49,338 nt of DNA from Paucilactobacillus wasatchensis (GCF_000876205.1 NZ_AWTT01000008.1:1-49338), one strand, 5' to 3'; numbered from the stretch's first letter, positions 15,668-24,474 are shown. Numbers and translations are program-made. Notes: generated from the letters alone by a model not told the origin.

Positions 15668-16891
15668 TTGGATTCGAACGTACAACCAACTTGGAAGAAG
15701 AGTGTGGGATATTTTTTAGCCGCTCAAAATTTCTTTTTATTTGGCTCTTCATCAGTCTATTTTGCAATTTTATGGTACATTGCCCTCCAAACTTCATCAG
15801 GAACCTGGATCATGTTGGCCACCATGGCCACCACACTACCACAAATCTTGATTTCATTATGGGCCGGAATTTGGGCCGACCAATATAGTCGAAAACGACT
15901 CATCATTTTATCAAGTGCCTTTGTCACTGCCTTTACCTTTGGCACCGCGCTACTTTACTTTTTTGAAGTCCGCAGTCTATGGCTGTTACTTCTGATTGCC
16001 GCCATTCGTTCACTCGGCTCTGGCGTGCAAACGCCTGCCGGAAACGCCCTATTGCCAGAAATCACTCCCAAAATCGAATTATCGCGAATTAATGGCTTAA
16101 ACCAGTTTATTAGTTCTGCGTTGTTATTAATTTCGCCAATCTTGAGCGGTCTCATTTTGGGCAAACTAGGGATTATTTTCATTTTTGTGGTCGACCTCTT
16201 TACCGCCACCACTGGGATTGTGTTAATGGTGCTAGTACACGTCCAATCTACCCAGCAGCAAACAATCAAAAGTAGCGCAGTACTACCCGGCATTTGGCAC
16301 GGTATTAAATATACCTTTTCGCATCAGTATCTTCGTAACTTCATGCTGTTTACGATGGGCGCATTTATTTTAGTTGCCCCATCTTCGCAACTATCGACTT
16401 TATTTGTCAAACGGACATTTGGTTCAGGTGTGTGGCGGTTAACGCTAAATGAGCTTCTCTGGACAATGGGTGCATTACTTGGCAGCTTATATATTACAAC
16501 ACACAAAAAGCTCCCTAACAAAATCCACCTAATTACTATCGGCTTCATCGGTTCGGGAATCAGTTTTGCTGTGATGGGCATCCCAGAACCGTTCTGGGTC
16601 TACCTCTTATTTATGTTCTTCTCTGGTATTTGCATGCCAATTATTCAGGCTTCATCGAATATCTTAATTCAAGAAAACGTCCCTGCTGACCGAATGGGAC
16701 GCGTCTTTTCAATTCTACAAATTTTATCAACCGGCATTTATCCCATTGCAATGCTATTTTACGGCCCATTATCGGATCAAATTACCATCAAGTATATCTT
16801 GATTGTAACGGGAATTCTACTAATCATATTAGATTTAATCTTCAATCGGCGTTTATTAACCTTAACTGATAAGTTACACGAATTACATTAA
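15668..16891 (+). CDS. MFS transporter (drug-efflux type)
   Basis: A multi-pass major facilitator protein of about 407 residues, with hydrophobic segments along its length and the loop 2-3 signature WAGIWADQYSRKRLI near residue 70. SLGSGVQTPAGNALLPE and NVPADRMGRVFSI are typical of the macrolide/multidrug efflux branch. The start is TTG at 15668: AAAGGAGAT ends 8 bases upstream, whereas an in-frame ATG at 15647 lies before that Shine-Dalgarno. Its stop abuts the stop of the convergent flavoprotein gene. Cargo unknown. Confidence 0.88.
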   Translation: MDSNVQPTWKKSVGYFLAAQNFFLFGSSSVYFAILWYIALQTSSGTWIMLATMATTLPQILISLWAGIWADQYSRKRLIILSSAFVTAFTFGTALLYFFEVRSLWLLLLIAAIRSLGSGVQTPAGNALLPEITPKIELSRINGLNQFISSALLLISPILSGLILGKLGIIFIFVVDLFTATTGIVLMVLVHVQSTQQQTIKSSAVLPGIWHGIKYTFSHQYLRNFMLFTMGAFILVAPSSQLSTLFVKRTFGSGVWRLTLNELLWTMGALLGSLYITTHKKLPNKIHLITIGFIGSGISFAVMGIPEPFWVYLLFMFFSGICMPIIQASSNILIQENVPADRMGRVFSILQILSTGIYPIAMLFYGPLSDQITIKYILIVTGILLIILDLIFNRRLLTLTDKLHELH

Positions 16892-18289
16892 TTATGAGTT
16901 CAAATAACGAAATACCTGTTGTCCCGCCTGACGGCCAAAAATAACCGTCTCCGCAATTGAATTGCCACCAATCCGATTATTCCCATGTAATCCGCCAGCT
17001 ACTTCTCCGGCCGCAAAGAGCCCCTTAATCACCTGATTTTGCTCGTTGAGCACCTGTGTCTGCGAATTAATTTTTAAGCCGCCCATCGTGTAGTGCACCG
17101 CTGGCGAAATATGAATCGCGTAATATGGTCCATTAGTCAGTGCACGTTCCATCCCCGTTGTCCGGCCAAATTGTGAATCTAACTGCTCGCTCACAGCCCC
17201 GTTCCAGTCGGCAACTGTCTGCTTCAAAGCAGCTTGGTCGATCTTAATTTTAGTAGCTAACTGGTCAATTTCATCCCCGGTTTCTACCAAACCAATGCTG
17301 GCATAAAACTCTATTGCCTTCGCACGATCACGAATAGCTTGATTAAATAGTAGGTAAGCTCCACCTTCATGCAATTTCTCAATGGCGGCGGTCACGTTTT
17401 TGCGGGTATCGAGCTCATTGACAAATCGCCGGCCAGCTTGATTTATTAAAATGGCCCCTTCACCACGAACAGCCTCACCAATCAAATATGCGTGGTCGTT
17501 AACTTGTGCAACTGTCGGGTGAACTTGAATTTGATCCATCGAAACAGTTTGTGCCCCAATGGCAGTTCCTAACTGAATTCCATCCCCAGTCGCTCCAGCC
17601 TGATTGGTGGTGGGATATTTTTTTAGATCAGGTTGATACTGTGCGATCAACTGTGCATTAGCACCAAAACCGCCAGTTGCCAATATAACGGCCTTTGCAT
17701 TAATTGTGAGCCGTTTATTTTCGATCTGCGCCTGAACCCCCATAATTTGAGCGGGTTCTTTTTTGATTAGTTCAGTGACTTGAACACCAGTAAATAGTGG
17801 GATTTTACGTTGTGCCACCTGTTTTAATAGTTGTGTCACTAAGAAGCCACCAATTGGCTGCATTGAACTCGGCCGGTGGGTTCGTTTAATCTGCATTCCA
17901 CCGGTAATAGTAACATCGTCCAGCTTAATGTCATGATGGGCTAGCCATTCAATCGCCAGCGCACTGTGATCGGTAAAATAGCGCAATAATTGTGGATCAT
18001 TTTGCCGACCACCGCCAACAAAAGTGTCAGCATAAAACTCGTCCATACTATCGACAATATGGTGCTGCAACTGAGGCAATGTTTCTGCAGCGTTCATTCC
18101 AGAAGAAGCTCGCGTACTATTCCCACCTATTTTAGGCATTTTTTCTAAGATAACTGGTTTTAATCCTAACTCAGCTGCCTGCACGGCGCTGGTTAGACCA
18201 GCTGCACCTGAACCGATGATAATTACATCGTAGTTATCACCTAGTTCTGAAATTTTATTTGCTTGAAATTGAAAGGTCTCTGCCATCAT
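16892..18289 (-). CDS. Fumarate reductase / flavocytochrome c-type FAD-dependent oxidoreductase
   Basis: A 465-residue soluble flavoprotein of the FAD-binding-2 (fumarate reductase/succinate dehydrogenase flavoprotein) family. Dinucleotide fold VIIIGSGAAGLTSAVQAA is near residue 25. Further family blocks: GGNSTRASSGMNAAE, ATGGFGANAQLI, AVRGEGAILIN, HYTMGGLKIN and GLHGNNRIGGNSIAE. It lacks the haem and FMN-binding domains, as in many lactobacilli, where it reduces fumarate or related enoates as an electron sink. A tandem ATGATG lies behind GAGGAG; the second (18286) has the better spacing. Confidence 0.88.
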   Translation of the reverse strand: MMAETFQFQANKISELGDNYDVIIIGSGAAGLTSAVQAAELGLKPVILEKMPKIGGNSTRASSGMNAAETLPQLQHHIVDSMDEFYADTFVGGGRQNDPQLLRYFTDHSALAIEWLAHHDIKLDDVTITGGMQIKRTHRPSSMQPIGGFLVTQLLKQVAQRKIPLFTGVQVTELIKKEPAQIMGVQAQIENKRLTINAKAVILATGGFGANAQLIAQYQPDLKKYPTTNQAGATGDGIQLGTAIGAQTVSMDQIQVHPTVAQVNDHAYLIGEAVRGEGAILINQAGRRFVNELDTRKNVTAAIEKLHEGGAYLLFNQAIRDRAKAIEFYASIGLVETGDEIDQLATKIKIDQAALKQTVADWNGAVSEQLDSQFGRTTGMERALTNGPYYAIHISPAVHYTMGGLKINSQTQVLNEQNQVIKGLFAAGEVAGGLHGNNRIGGNSIAETVIFGRQAGQQVFRYLNS

Positions 18290-18394
18290 TAATCTCCTCG
18301 CTTATTCGTATTAGATTGTCACTAACCAATATAACATTGACAACTACTTTTATCACTTGTAAAATTCGGTTAATTTAATGAAAGAAGGGATTTT

Positions 18395-19213
18395 ATGGAT
18401 TTATTACCAATGCACCAATTTAAGACTTCTGACGGCGCTCAACTTGAGTACTTTGACACTGGCGAAGGACAACCAATTATCTTTATTGCCGGCTACCGAG
18501 CTAGTGCTCAAACATGGTTACCGCAAGTTCGTCATTATCAATCTAAATATCGCGTCATCGGTTTAGAAAGACGCTTTAATGGCAATACAATTTCACCTCT
18601 ACATAACAAAACAATCTTTCGCCAAGGCCAAGATTTACATGATCTAATTACATATCTTAATTTAATTCAGCCAATCGTGGTTGGTCATTCAATGGGCGGT
18701 TCCACCGTGATGGCCTACCTGGCACTATTTGGGGATACCAACTTAAAAGCCTTTGTCAATGTTGACCAAACTCCAAAAATGGTTAATGCTCAAGATTGGC
18801 ACGCCGGAATGTACGACCTAAATATGGCTAATATGGGAACATACTTTGATAATCCATTGGCAAGTCCATTTTATAAAACACCGACTCCCGAGCTACTACA
18901 AATTATGAAAACTGTCGCAGCACAAACTGACGACTCAAAGTACACATTACAACTGACCAAACCGCTGTTACTATCACATGCTTGGGCAGACTGGCGGGGT
19001 ATTTTAGAAAACGTTACAATTCCGACCCTATTTATGGCCGCAGACCATAGTCCATTTTGGCCTAGCGAACACGCTACCTTAGCAGCTAACCTGATGAAAA
19101 ATGGATCCGCAGTTATTTTAAAAGATGTTGGTCATGGAATGGAATATGAAGATCCCCAGCAATTTGAGGCTGCCTTGGATGAATTTCTAAATTCTGTCGC
19201 TAAATGGAAGTAA
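18395..19213 (+). CDS. Alpha/beta hydrolase
   Basis: A 272-residue alpha/beta-hydrolase fold enzyme. The nucleophile elbow GHSMGGS is near residue 103, the acid is probably in AADHSPFW near 219, and the His is in VGHGMEYE near 250. The oxyanion region is near FIAGYRASAQTW. No signal peptide. Probably an esterase or related hydrolase; substrate not predictable. It has an own start with AAGGG upstream, is divergent from the flavoprotein gene, and is followed by a strong terminator. Confidence 0.88.
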   Translation: MDLLPMHQFKTSDGAQLEYFDTGEGQPIIFIAGYRASAQTWLPQVRHYQSKYRVIGLERRFNGNTISPLHNKTIFRQGQDLHDLITYLNLIQPIVVGHSMGGSTVMAYLALFGDTNLKAFVNVDQTPKMVNAQDWHAGMYDLNMANMGTYFDNPLASPFYKTPTPELLQIMKTVAAQTDDSKYTLQLTKPLLLSHAWADWRGILENVTIPTLFMAADHSPFWPSEHATLAANLMKNGSAVILKDVGHGMEYEDPQQFEAALDEFLNSVAKWK

Positions 19214-19288
19214 TTTATTGCTTGATAAATCGTAGTAAAGTTTGATATTACAGCTTTACTTGTCCTCTAATTAGAATAATCACTTTAT

Positions 19289-19333
19289 AAAATCTCCGCA
19301 AAAATTGGTTGAAAATTTTGCGGAGATTTTTTA
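19289..19333 (+). terminator. Terminator after the alpha/beta hydrolase gene
   Basis: AAAATCTCCGCAAAA / TTTTGCGGAGATTTT stem, 15 bp, then a T-rich tail. Confidence 0.85.
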
Positions 19334-19419
19334 TTAATCTGGCAAGCCGTTTTAGTTACCGCCAAATTGGTTATCGGTTTAATTAATCAAATGATTACTG
19401 CCAATTAATTTTAAAATGA

Positions 19420-19450
19420 TTGCTTCTAGACTAAAAAACAGTGCTATACT
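19420..19450 (+). promoter_or_regulatory. Candidate pnuC promoter
   Basis: TTGCTT (19420-19425) and TATACT (19445-19450) with a 19-base spacer; the spacer is long, so the -35 assignment is weak. The 19214-19559 gap holds a terminator, this promoter and two palindromes. Confidence 0.45.
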
Positions 19451-19474
19451 GAAACACGTCGCGAACAAAAAGAT

Positions 19475-19490
19475 ACACAACATGTTGTGT
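19475..19490. promoter_or_regulatory. 16-bp perfect palindrome, candidate operator of pnuC
   Basis: ACACAACATGTTGTGT, 25 bases downstream of the TATACT box. NAD-precursor regulators such as NiaR control pnuC-type genes in Firmicutes, but I cannot match the motif with certainty. Confidence 0.5.
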
Positions 19491-19510
19491 TTAATTTCAT
19501 ACAATTACAT

Positions 19511-19536
19511 ATTAACCACCACATATTGTGGTTAAT
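19511..19536. promoter_or_regulatory. Second inverted repeat in the pnuC leader
   Basis: ATTAACCAC … GTGGTTAAT arms; the centre can also pair as ACCACA-TAT-TGTGGT (19518-19532). It lies just before the GAGAGGGG ribosome-binding site and could be an operator or an RNA hairpin. Confidence 0.45.
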
Positions 19537-19559
19537 GTTTATTTGAGAGGGGAAACACA

Positions 19560-20336
19560 TTGACTAATTACTTTAAATTTTTATCACACCAGCTAAAAGG
19601 TTGGCCACAACAAAATTACTACCTATTTTTCTTTAGCCTCGGTTGCCAGGTCATGACATTAGTGGGCTCACCAATTACACCTTTAACAGTACTAACTTTC
19701 GTTGGTACCACTTTAGGAGTACTCTGCGTGCTTGCCATTAATGCCGCTAAATCCGTTAATGGCTGGCTTGGTGTTTTATCAGCTATCTGTTTTATCGTGA
19801 CCGGCTTCGCTGCAAAAAACTATCTCAGTATGGCTGAACAGTTGGCCTACGTACTCACACTTGATATTCCTGTCTTAATCAGTGCTAATTGGAACGTCAA
19901 CATGGCTGCCAAGATTCGTAAATTTACTGCCAATAGTTGGACAATTGCGATCATTGCAACAGTCATTGTGTATGGTATTTCTGGCTATTTAATTAAAATT
20001 TTAACTGATGATCCTCGTCCATGGATCGATGCCATCAGTTTCTCAATCAGTTTAACTGCTGGTGTCATTTGCTTCCTACGTTTCAACAATCAGTATTTCT
20101 GGTGGGTCGCATCTGGCTTAGCACAAATGGTATTGTGGTTTGTTTCGTTCCGGCAAGGTTCGGCCACATTAGCAATGTTTATTAACAGTTCAATCTACTT
20201 AATTAATGATGTCTTAGCATTCACCATTTCCCCTTGGTATAACAAAAAAGAACGTGCCCGTGTGGTGTCACAAGAAGAAGATTATGCTGCTTCAATGAAA
20301 TTACAACAAAGTAAAACAACTGTTTCCGCACATTAA
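19560..20336 (+). CDS. pnuC: PnuC-type nicotinamide riboside / NAD-precursor transporter
   Basis: A 258-residue integral membrane protein of the PnuC family, which imports nicotinamide riboside, trapped inside by phosphorylation. Hydrophobic segments fill most of the protein, with family-like features GWPQQNYYLF, NAAKSVNGWLGVLSA and NQYFWWVASGLAQM (aromatic-rich substrate region), and a charged C-terminal tail. It starts with TTG at 19560 behind GAGAGGGG. Transcribed alone, with palindromic sequences between promoter and start suggesting repression by a small-ligand regulator. Confidence 0.88.
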   Translation: MTNYFKFLSHQLKGWPQQNYYLFFFSLGCQVMTLVGSPITPLTVLTFVGTTLGVLCVLAINAAKSVNGWLGVLSAICFIVTGFAAKNYLSMAEQLAYVLTLDIPVLISANWNVNMAAKIRKFTANSWTIAIIATVIVYGISGYLIKILTDDPRPWIDAISFSISLTAGVICFLRFNNQYFWWVASGLAQMVLWFVSFRQGSATLAMFINSSIYLINDVLAFTISPWYNKKERARVVSQEEDYAASMKLQQSKTTVSAH

Positions 20337-20364
20337 AAAAAATCTCCTAATCGGAGATTTTTTT
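20336..20364. terminator. Bidirectional terminator between pnuC and the MFS gene
   Basis: AATCTCC-TAATC-GGAGATT with A8 before and T7 after. It overlaps the stop codon of the convergent MFS gene. Confidence 0.85.
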
Positions 20365-21542
20365 GTCGTTTCCGTTTGCTTGTTGCCGGTTGGCAATTGA
20401 TCGATTGAGCAACAACACCAAAATCAATGCAATTACGGCATAGAAGGCGCCGCCAAAACTAATATTGGCAACTCCCACCGAATGAACCAATGACGAAGCT
20501 GTCGCCGAACCAATTGAAATACCAAAATTAAAGAAAATTGAGTTTAGCGACGACGCTAACAGTAACGATTGCGGATAATCACGTTCAGCTACACTTAAAA
20601 AGTGAATTTGAATTGGTGAATTCAACAGGGATGTTGTCAAAGTAAGCAAGAGCAAGAGCACGAGCCCCACTAACTTTACCCCTAAGCTAAATGGCAATAG
20701 TATTAATAATACAACTTCTGCAATAAAAACCAGCGGCATGGCTTTTAAACCAGCCAGCGCGGCAAGTACGCCAGAAATTTGATTACTGATAATATTCATG
20801 ATCCCAATCAAGAATAATAACCAATTAAGATTATTTAGGTTAAATCCTAATTCGGTCGTTAACAATGGTCGGATATACGTATAGTACGAGTACATCGTTG
20901 CAGCACCAAATAGCACTAAGGCAATTCCTAAATAGATTCGTGCATCCTTTAATAACGACAGTTGATTGCCAAGCGAACTTTGCACTGCCTTACTATCCTT
21001 GGGCAGTAAAACACACAAAAATACCAGCGTAATAACACTGACAACACTGACCAGTAAAAACGCATAACGCCAACCAAATCTTGTACTAATCGCCGTGCCA
21101 ATGGGTACTCCAAACACTGATGCAATACTAAAACCTGAAAAAATCCACGACACTAGTGCGGTTCGTTTTTCTCGCGGCGCAATCATTGTCGCAAACGTCA
21201 TCACTAACGAAATAATGACCCCGGCAACACAAGCAGTCATAATTCGTGAAATTACCAGACTAACGTAATTGGGCGCTAAACCCGTAAATGTATTCCCCAC
21301 TAAAAAAATAACCATCAAAACGATTAAAGTTTTATACCGGTTAAAGCGACTGGAATAAATTGTAATAATCGGTGTACTAACGGCATACACCGTCGCAAAA
21401 ATGGTCACTAAATAACCAACAGTAGCCAAACTGACACTAAATTGACGTGCTCAGAAATGATTCCCACCATAATAAACTCATTACAACCAAGCATAAACGC
21501 GACTAATACAAGCACTATTGCCTGTAATCGATACTTTTTCAT
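20347..21542 (-). pseudogene. MFS transporter (DHA1/AraJ-like), frameshifted near the N-terminus
   Basis: The body (20347-21429) encodes a major facilitator with segments such as VGYLVTIFATVYAVSTPIIT and WRYAFLLVSVVSVITL. Its natural start is ATG at 21542 behind GGAGG, giving MKKYRLQAIVLVLVAFMLG… NEFIMVGIISEHVN in another frame. The two frames meet near 21439-21444, at a short T run (AATTTAG on the coding strand). One extra T would give SEHVNFSVSLATVGYL, matching the family. So this is a one-base deletion: a real recent pseudogene or a sequence error. A TTG at 21429 would give a protein lacking the first transmembrane helix. Confidence 0.82.
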
Positions 21543-21633
21543 TAATTCAATTCCTCCAGAAACTAACTATATAACTATCCTACTACTTTATCTAATCAAA
21601 GATAATGATAATTGATATAGTTTTAGCCATAAA

Positions 21634-21677
21634 ACAACCCCATTATTATTAGAGTGATTACTAATAATAATGGGGTT
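21634..21677 (-). terminator. Terminator downstream of csbD
   Basis: A 17-bp perfect stem, AACCCCATTATTATTAG / CTAATAATAATGGGGTT, with an 8-base loop. On the minus strand it is followed by GTTTT. Confidence 0.8.
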
Positions 21678-21693
21678 ACTGCTAGTTATAATA

Positions 21694-21894
21694 CTATGCT
21701 TTATGGTCTAATTCATCCTTGTTGTCATTCAGCTTTTTTTCAGCAGATTCTTTGGCCTGATCGATTTTTTCTTTAGCCTTACCTGCTAATTTTTCGCTTT
21801 TCCCTTGGGCCTCGCGTGCTTTATCGCCGGTGAGTTTGCCTTCAGTTTCCTTGAGCTTACCTTTTAACTGATCGCTTTTATTACCTAATGACAT
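21694..21894 (-). CDS. CsbD-family stress protein
   Basis: A 66-residue lysine- and glutamate-rich hydrophilic protein (SDQLKGKLKETEGKLTGDK, GKSEKLAGKAKEKIDQAKES) typical of CsbD-like general stress proteins. Start at 21894 is chosen because AGGAGGGCG is 6-14 bases upstream; the frame is open much further up but without a ribosome-binding site. Molecular function of the family is unknown; members are often stress-induced. Confidence 0.88.
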   Translation of the reverse strand: MSLGNKSDQLKGKLKETEGKLTGDKAREAQGKSEKLAGKAKEKIDQAKESAEKKLNDNKDELDHKA

Positions 21895-22122
21895 TTGTCG
21901 CCCTCCTTTGATTAAATCAGTAACAGTATCCTTAACTTTAATCTTATCAGAATGATAATTGTGTGTAAAGAAATATGCAGTGACTTGCCTTATTTTCAGC
22001 AGCCAAAAATTAATCATTTTAATACTTTTACCAAATAGATGATGCACAGCCATGGAAATTGGCTATAATGAAACTTGATGATACTCAGTAAGAATATTGT
22101 CCATCTTAAGGGAGGCTGTAAT

Positions 22123-22614
22123 ATGCAGACTAATCGTTCAGTTAGACAACTCATTATTCCAGCAATGTTTGTTGCTGCCACGGTAGTAATTTCGCGTTTT
22201 TTCATTATTCCAGTGCCAATGACCCATGGTAATGTTAACCTGTGTGACGCTGGTATTTTCATGGCCGCACTCCTCTTTGGTCGTCGCGACGGCTTAATTG
22301 TGGGGGGACTTAGTGGCTTTTTGCTAGATTTAATTTCTGGTTACTCGCAATATATGCTTTTTTCGCTAGTAGTTCACGGTTTGGAAGGCTTAATTGCGGG
22401 CTGGTTAGGCTATCAAGCAACTCGTAAAATGCAATTTTTCGCGTTATTTATTGGTATAATTGTCATGGTAGGTGGCTACTTTATTTCTGACACTATTTTA
22501 TATTCATTAACTCCTGGATTACTGGGTGTGCCAATGAATCTATTACAAGGGCTGGTCGGTGCAGTAATTGCATGGCCACTATCCATTCGCCTGCGTAAAT
22601 ACATCAATCGTTAA
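22123..22614 (+). CDS. ECF transporter S component, probably for vitamin B6 (PdxU-like)
   Basis: A 163-residue membrane protein of the energy-coupling-factor substrate-binding type. Features: RQLIIPAMFVAATVVISR helix 1, PMTHGNVNLCDAGIFMAALLFG loop and helix, and GGLSGFLLDLISGYSQYM near residue 66. It needs the shared EcfAA'T module, which is not in this window. Start at 22123 fits GGGAGG. The pyridoxal-kinase-like gene begins 26 bases downstream; this pairing points to pyridoxine or related vitamer uptake. Hydroxymethylpyrimidine is the main alternative. Confidence 0.82.
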   Translation: MQTNRSVRQLIIPAMFVAATVVISRFFIIPVPMTHGNVNLCDAGIFMAALLFGRRDGLIVGGLSGFLLDLISGYSQYMLFSLVVHGLEGLIAGWLGYQATRKMQFFALFIGIIVMVGGYFISDTILYSLTPGLLGVPMNLLQGLVGAVIAWPLSIRLRKYINR

Positions 22615-22640
22615 CACTATTAGAAAGTGAGAGCAGTGTT

Positions 22641-23492
22641 ATGCAATCGACATCCCCAGTCCTAATAGCACAAGATTTATCCGCCGTTGGTACCATTTCA
22701 ATGAAAGTTGCCATCCCCATTCTCAGCTCATTAGGAATTCGAATTTCATTGTTGCCAACGGTCTTATTGTCGACTCAAACAGAAGGCTTTCATCAGCCCA
22801 TCCGGCAAGGCCTAAGTCCGTGGATTGAACAAACTGTCCAACATTGGCGCCACGAGGGCATTCACTTCGGTGATGGTCTAATCGGTTACCTCGGCAATGA
22901 ACAATTGGTTGACCAACTAACCGGCTTTGTTGAAAATAAGATGCTACCGACGATCGTGTTGGATCCTGTCATGGGCGACCATCGACTACTCTACCCAGGT
23001 TTACCTAGCAATTATCCACAAACGATGCAGCGACTACTATCACATGCTCGCATTACCGTCCCCAATATTACTGAGGCTCAATTACTGACTGGCATTACCG
23101 TCAGCGATTTCCCGACAAAGGCTGATAAAAAAAGCCTCTTGCTGGCGTTAGAAAATGAAATGCCGGCCGGCGGTCACGCAATTATTACCGGGGTGGCAGT
23201 GGATAATCAATTGGGTTGTACCTGGTTAGAAAATGGTGACGTTAATTTTTATGGCCATCAAAGTTTGGCCGGTCATTTTTATGGTAGTGGTGACGTATTT
23301 GCCGCACTATTAACTGGGTTTCTTAATCGGCAAGAACCGTTAAATGCAGCCATTAAGCTAGCTACTAATGGCACCTTTTTAGCCTTGCAGACAACTGAAA
23401 AATCTTCGCTGAAGCGACGCTTTGGGATTGATTTATCGCAGCTATTGGTGGCGTTGGCAAATTATGTACGGACTGGCGCCTTAACTAGCTAA
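22641..23492 (+). CDS. Pyridoxal/pyridoxamine kinase (PdxK/PdxY-like, ribokinase fold)
   Basis: A 283-residue ribokinase-superfamily kinase that would phosphorylate pyridoxal, pyridoxine or pyridoxamine. The anion-hole motif GSGDVFAALLTGFL (catalytic Asp in GSGD) is near residue 211. VLDPVMGDHRLLYPGL is near residue 107 and VPNITEAQLLTGI near 139, both typical of PdxK/ThiD-like enzymes. It forms an operon with the ECF S component, so import and metabolic trapping are coupled. A hydroxymethylpyrimidine kinase role is less likely. A terminator follows directly. Confidence 0.85.
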   Translation: MQSTSPVLIAQDLSAVGTISMKVAIPILSSLGIRISLLPTVLLSTQTEGFHQPIRQGLSPWIEQTVQHWRHEGIHFGDGLIGYLGNEQLVDQLTGFVENKMLPTIVLDPVMGDHRLLYPGLPSNYPQTMQRLLSHARITVPNITEAQLLTGITVSDFPTKADKKSLLLALENEMPAGGHAIITGVAVDNQLGCTWLENGDVNFYGHQSLAGHFYGSGDVFAALLTGFLNRQEPLNAAIKLATNGTFLALQTTEKSSLKRRFGIDLSQLLVALANYVRTGALTS

Positions 23493-23529
23493 CGGCAAGA
23501 GAAAAACAATTTTTCTTTGCCGTTTTTAT
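23493..23529 (+). terminator. Terminator after the pdxK-like gene
   Basis: CGGCAAGAGAAAAA / TTTTTCTTTGCCG stem, then TTTTTA. Confidence 0.85.
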
Positions 23530-23675
23530 TTTAATGTGGCATCATACAAACTTGCGTACAACGATCATTGGAGCAGTATGGTTCGTCCTTTGAACCATGC
23601 TACTCCAGTTTTGTTATACTCCCAGCTTTTTAAGCGCAGTTAGTCGCACTCAGTTTCTAATTTAAACTGTTTTTT

Positions 23676-23790
23676 CTCGGCCAGATACCTAGGGCTAAGA
23701 CAACAGCGACCATCAATAAACTCAAAAGTCGAGTTTATCAATGGTCGCTGTTATCTTAGCCTACGGTATCTTAACGGCCTCGCTCACACT
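23676..23790. repeat. Long-hairpin repeat element, copy A
   Basis: One copy of the family also found at 45497-45719 and 47344-47674. The core (23694-23760) is an inverted repeat: GCTAAGACAACAGCGACC … GGTCGCTGTTATCTTAGC. Outer sequence is CTCGGCCAGATACCTAGG on one side and CTACGGTATCTTAACGGCC plus TCGCTCACAC on the other. The outer left end (GTGTTCG in other copies) is missing. The last about 30 bases lie inside the macro-domain gene and encode its C-terminus. Confidence 0.85.
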
Positions 23791-24270
23791 CTTGTACGTT
23801 AGCTTATCAAAGCACACCATCGTCACCGTTTGAATGCTTGATGGCTGCTGCAAAAATCTTTTAATTGTGGTCACCGCAATTTGTGCTGCCTGGTCCAGTG
23901 GAAAATGGTAAACTCCCGTGCTGATCGATGGAAATGCTACTGTGGTGCAGTTATTTTCAGCCGCCAATTGCAAACTGTTACGATACGAATTCTGCAATAA
24001 TTGCACCTCACTGTGGTCCCCACCACGCCAAATTGGACCTGGGGTGTGAATCACATATTTGGCCGGCAAATTATACCCGCCAGTAATTTTGGCTTCGCCG
24101 GTCGGGCAACCGTTAAGCTTCCGGCATTCTGCCAATAATTGCGGTCCAGCAGCGCGATGAATAGCACCATCGACGCCGCCACCACCTAATAATGTTGTGT
24201 TGGAGGCATTGACAATGGCATCCACGGTAATTTTCGTAATATCTCCTTGAATTATTTTAATTGTCCCCAT
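23761..24270 (-). CDS. Macro-domain protein (O-acetyl-ADP-ribose deacetylase-like)
   Basis: A 169-residue single macro domain that binds ADP-ribose and hydrolyses its esters or acetyl derivatives. Motifs: GDITKITVDAIVNASNTTL near residue 8, GGGGVDGAIHRAAGP (ADP-ribose loop and catalytic region), GYNLPAKYVIHTPGPIW and SISTGVYHFPLDQAA. Start at 24270 has GGAGG upstream; the in-frame ATG at 24285 overlaps the Shine-Dalgarno. The last ten residues (KSVSEAVKIP) and the TAG stop are encoded by the repeat element at 23676-23790. Confidence 0.92.
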   Translation of the reverse strand: MGTIKIIQGDITKITVDAIVNASNTTLLGGGGVDGAIHRAAGPQLLAECRKLNGCPTGEAKITGGYNLPAKYVIHTPGPIWRGGDHSEVQLLQNSYRNSLQLAAENNCTTVAFPSISTGVYHFPLDQAAQIAVTTIKRFLQQPSSIQTVTMVCFDKLTYKSVSEAVKIP

Positions 24271-24339
24271 GCTGATTACCTCCATTTACCTTTCATTATA
24301 ATCCGAATTGACTTTTAATTAGAGTTTGATGAAAACGGG

Positions 24340-24368
24340 TTGTATGATTTTCATAGTGATGGTATCAT
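24340..24368 (+). promoter_or_regulatory. Promoter of the riboswitch-permease transcript
   Basis: TTGTAT (24340-24345), 17 bases, TATCAT (24363-24368); transcription would start just before the aptamer. Confidence 0.55.
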
Positions 24369-24389
24369 GCAACTACAAATAAATCGTAA

Positions 24390-24459
24390 TTGCCTATATA
24401 ATGCCGTGATATGGTCGGCGAGTTTCTACCCAAAGCCGTAAACTTTGGACTATAAGCAA
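24390..24459 (+). promoter_or_regulatory. Purine riboswitch, guanine/xanthine-hypoxanthine type
   Basis: The conserved aptamer core is present: TATATAATGCCG, GATATGGTCGGCGAGTTTCTACC and CCGTAAACTTTGGACTAT, closed by a TTGC…GCAA P1 helix. The ligand-pairing base (equivalent to position 74) is C at 24450 within GACTA, as in guanine-type aptamers; adenine-type ones have T there. A terminator hairpin follows, so guanine would switch transcription off. Confidence 0.93.
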
Positions 24460-24474
24460 ACTGAGTGAATCACT

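Noticed and set aside
21895-22053. N-terminal extension of the CsbD protein
   Set aside because: The frame is open, but the Shine-Dalgarno and family length fit the start at 21894.
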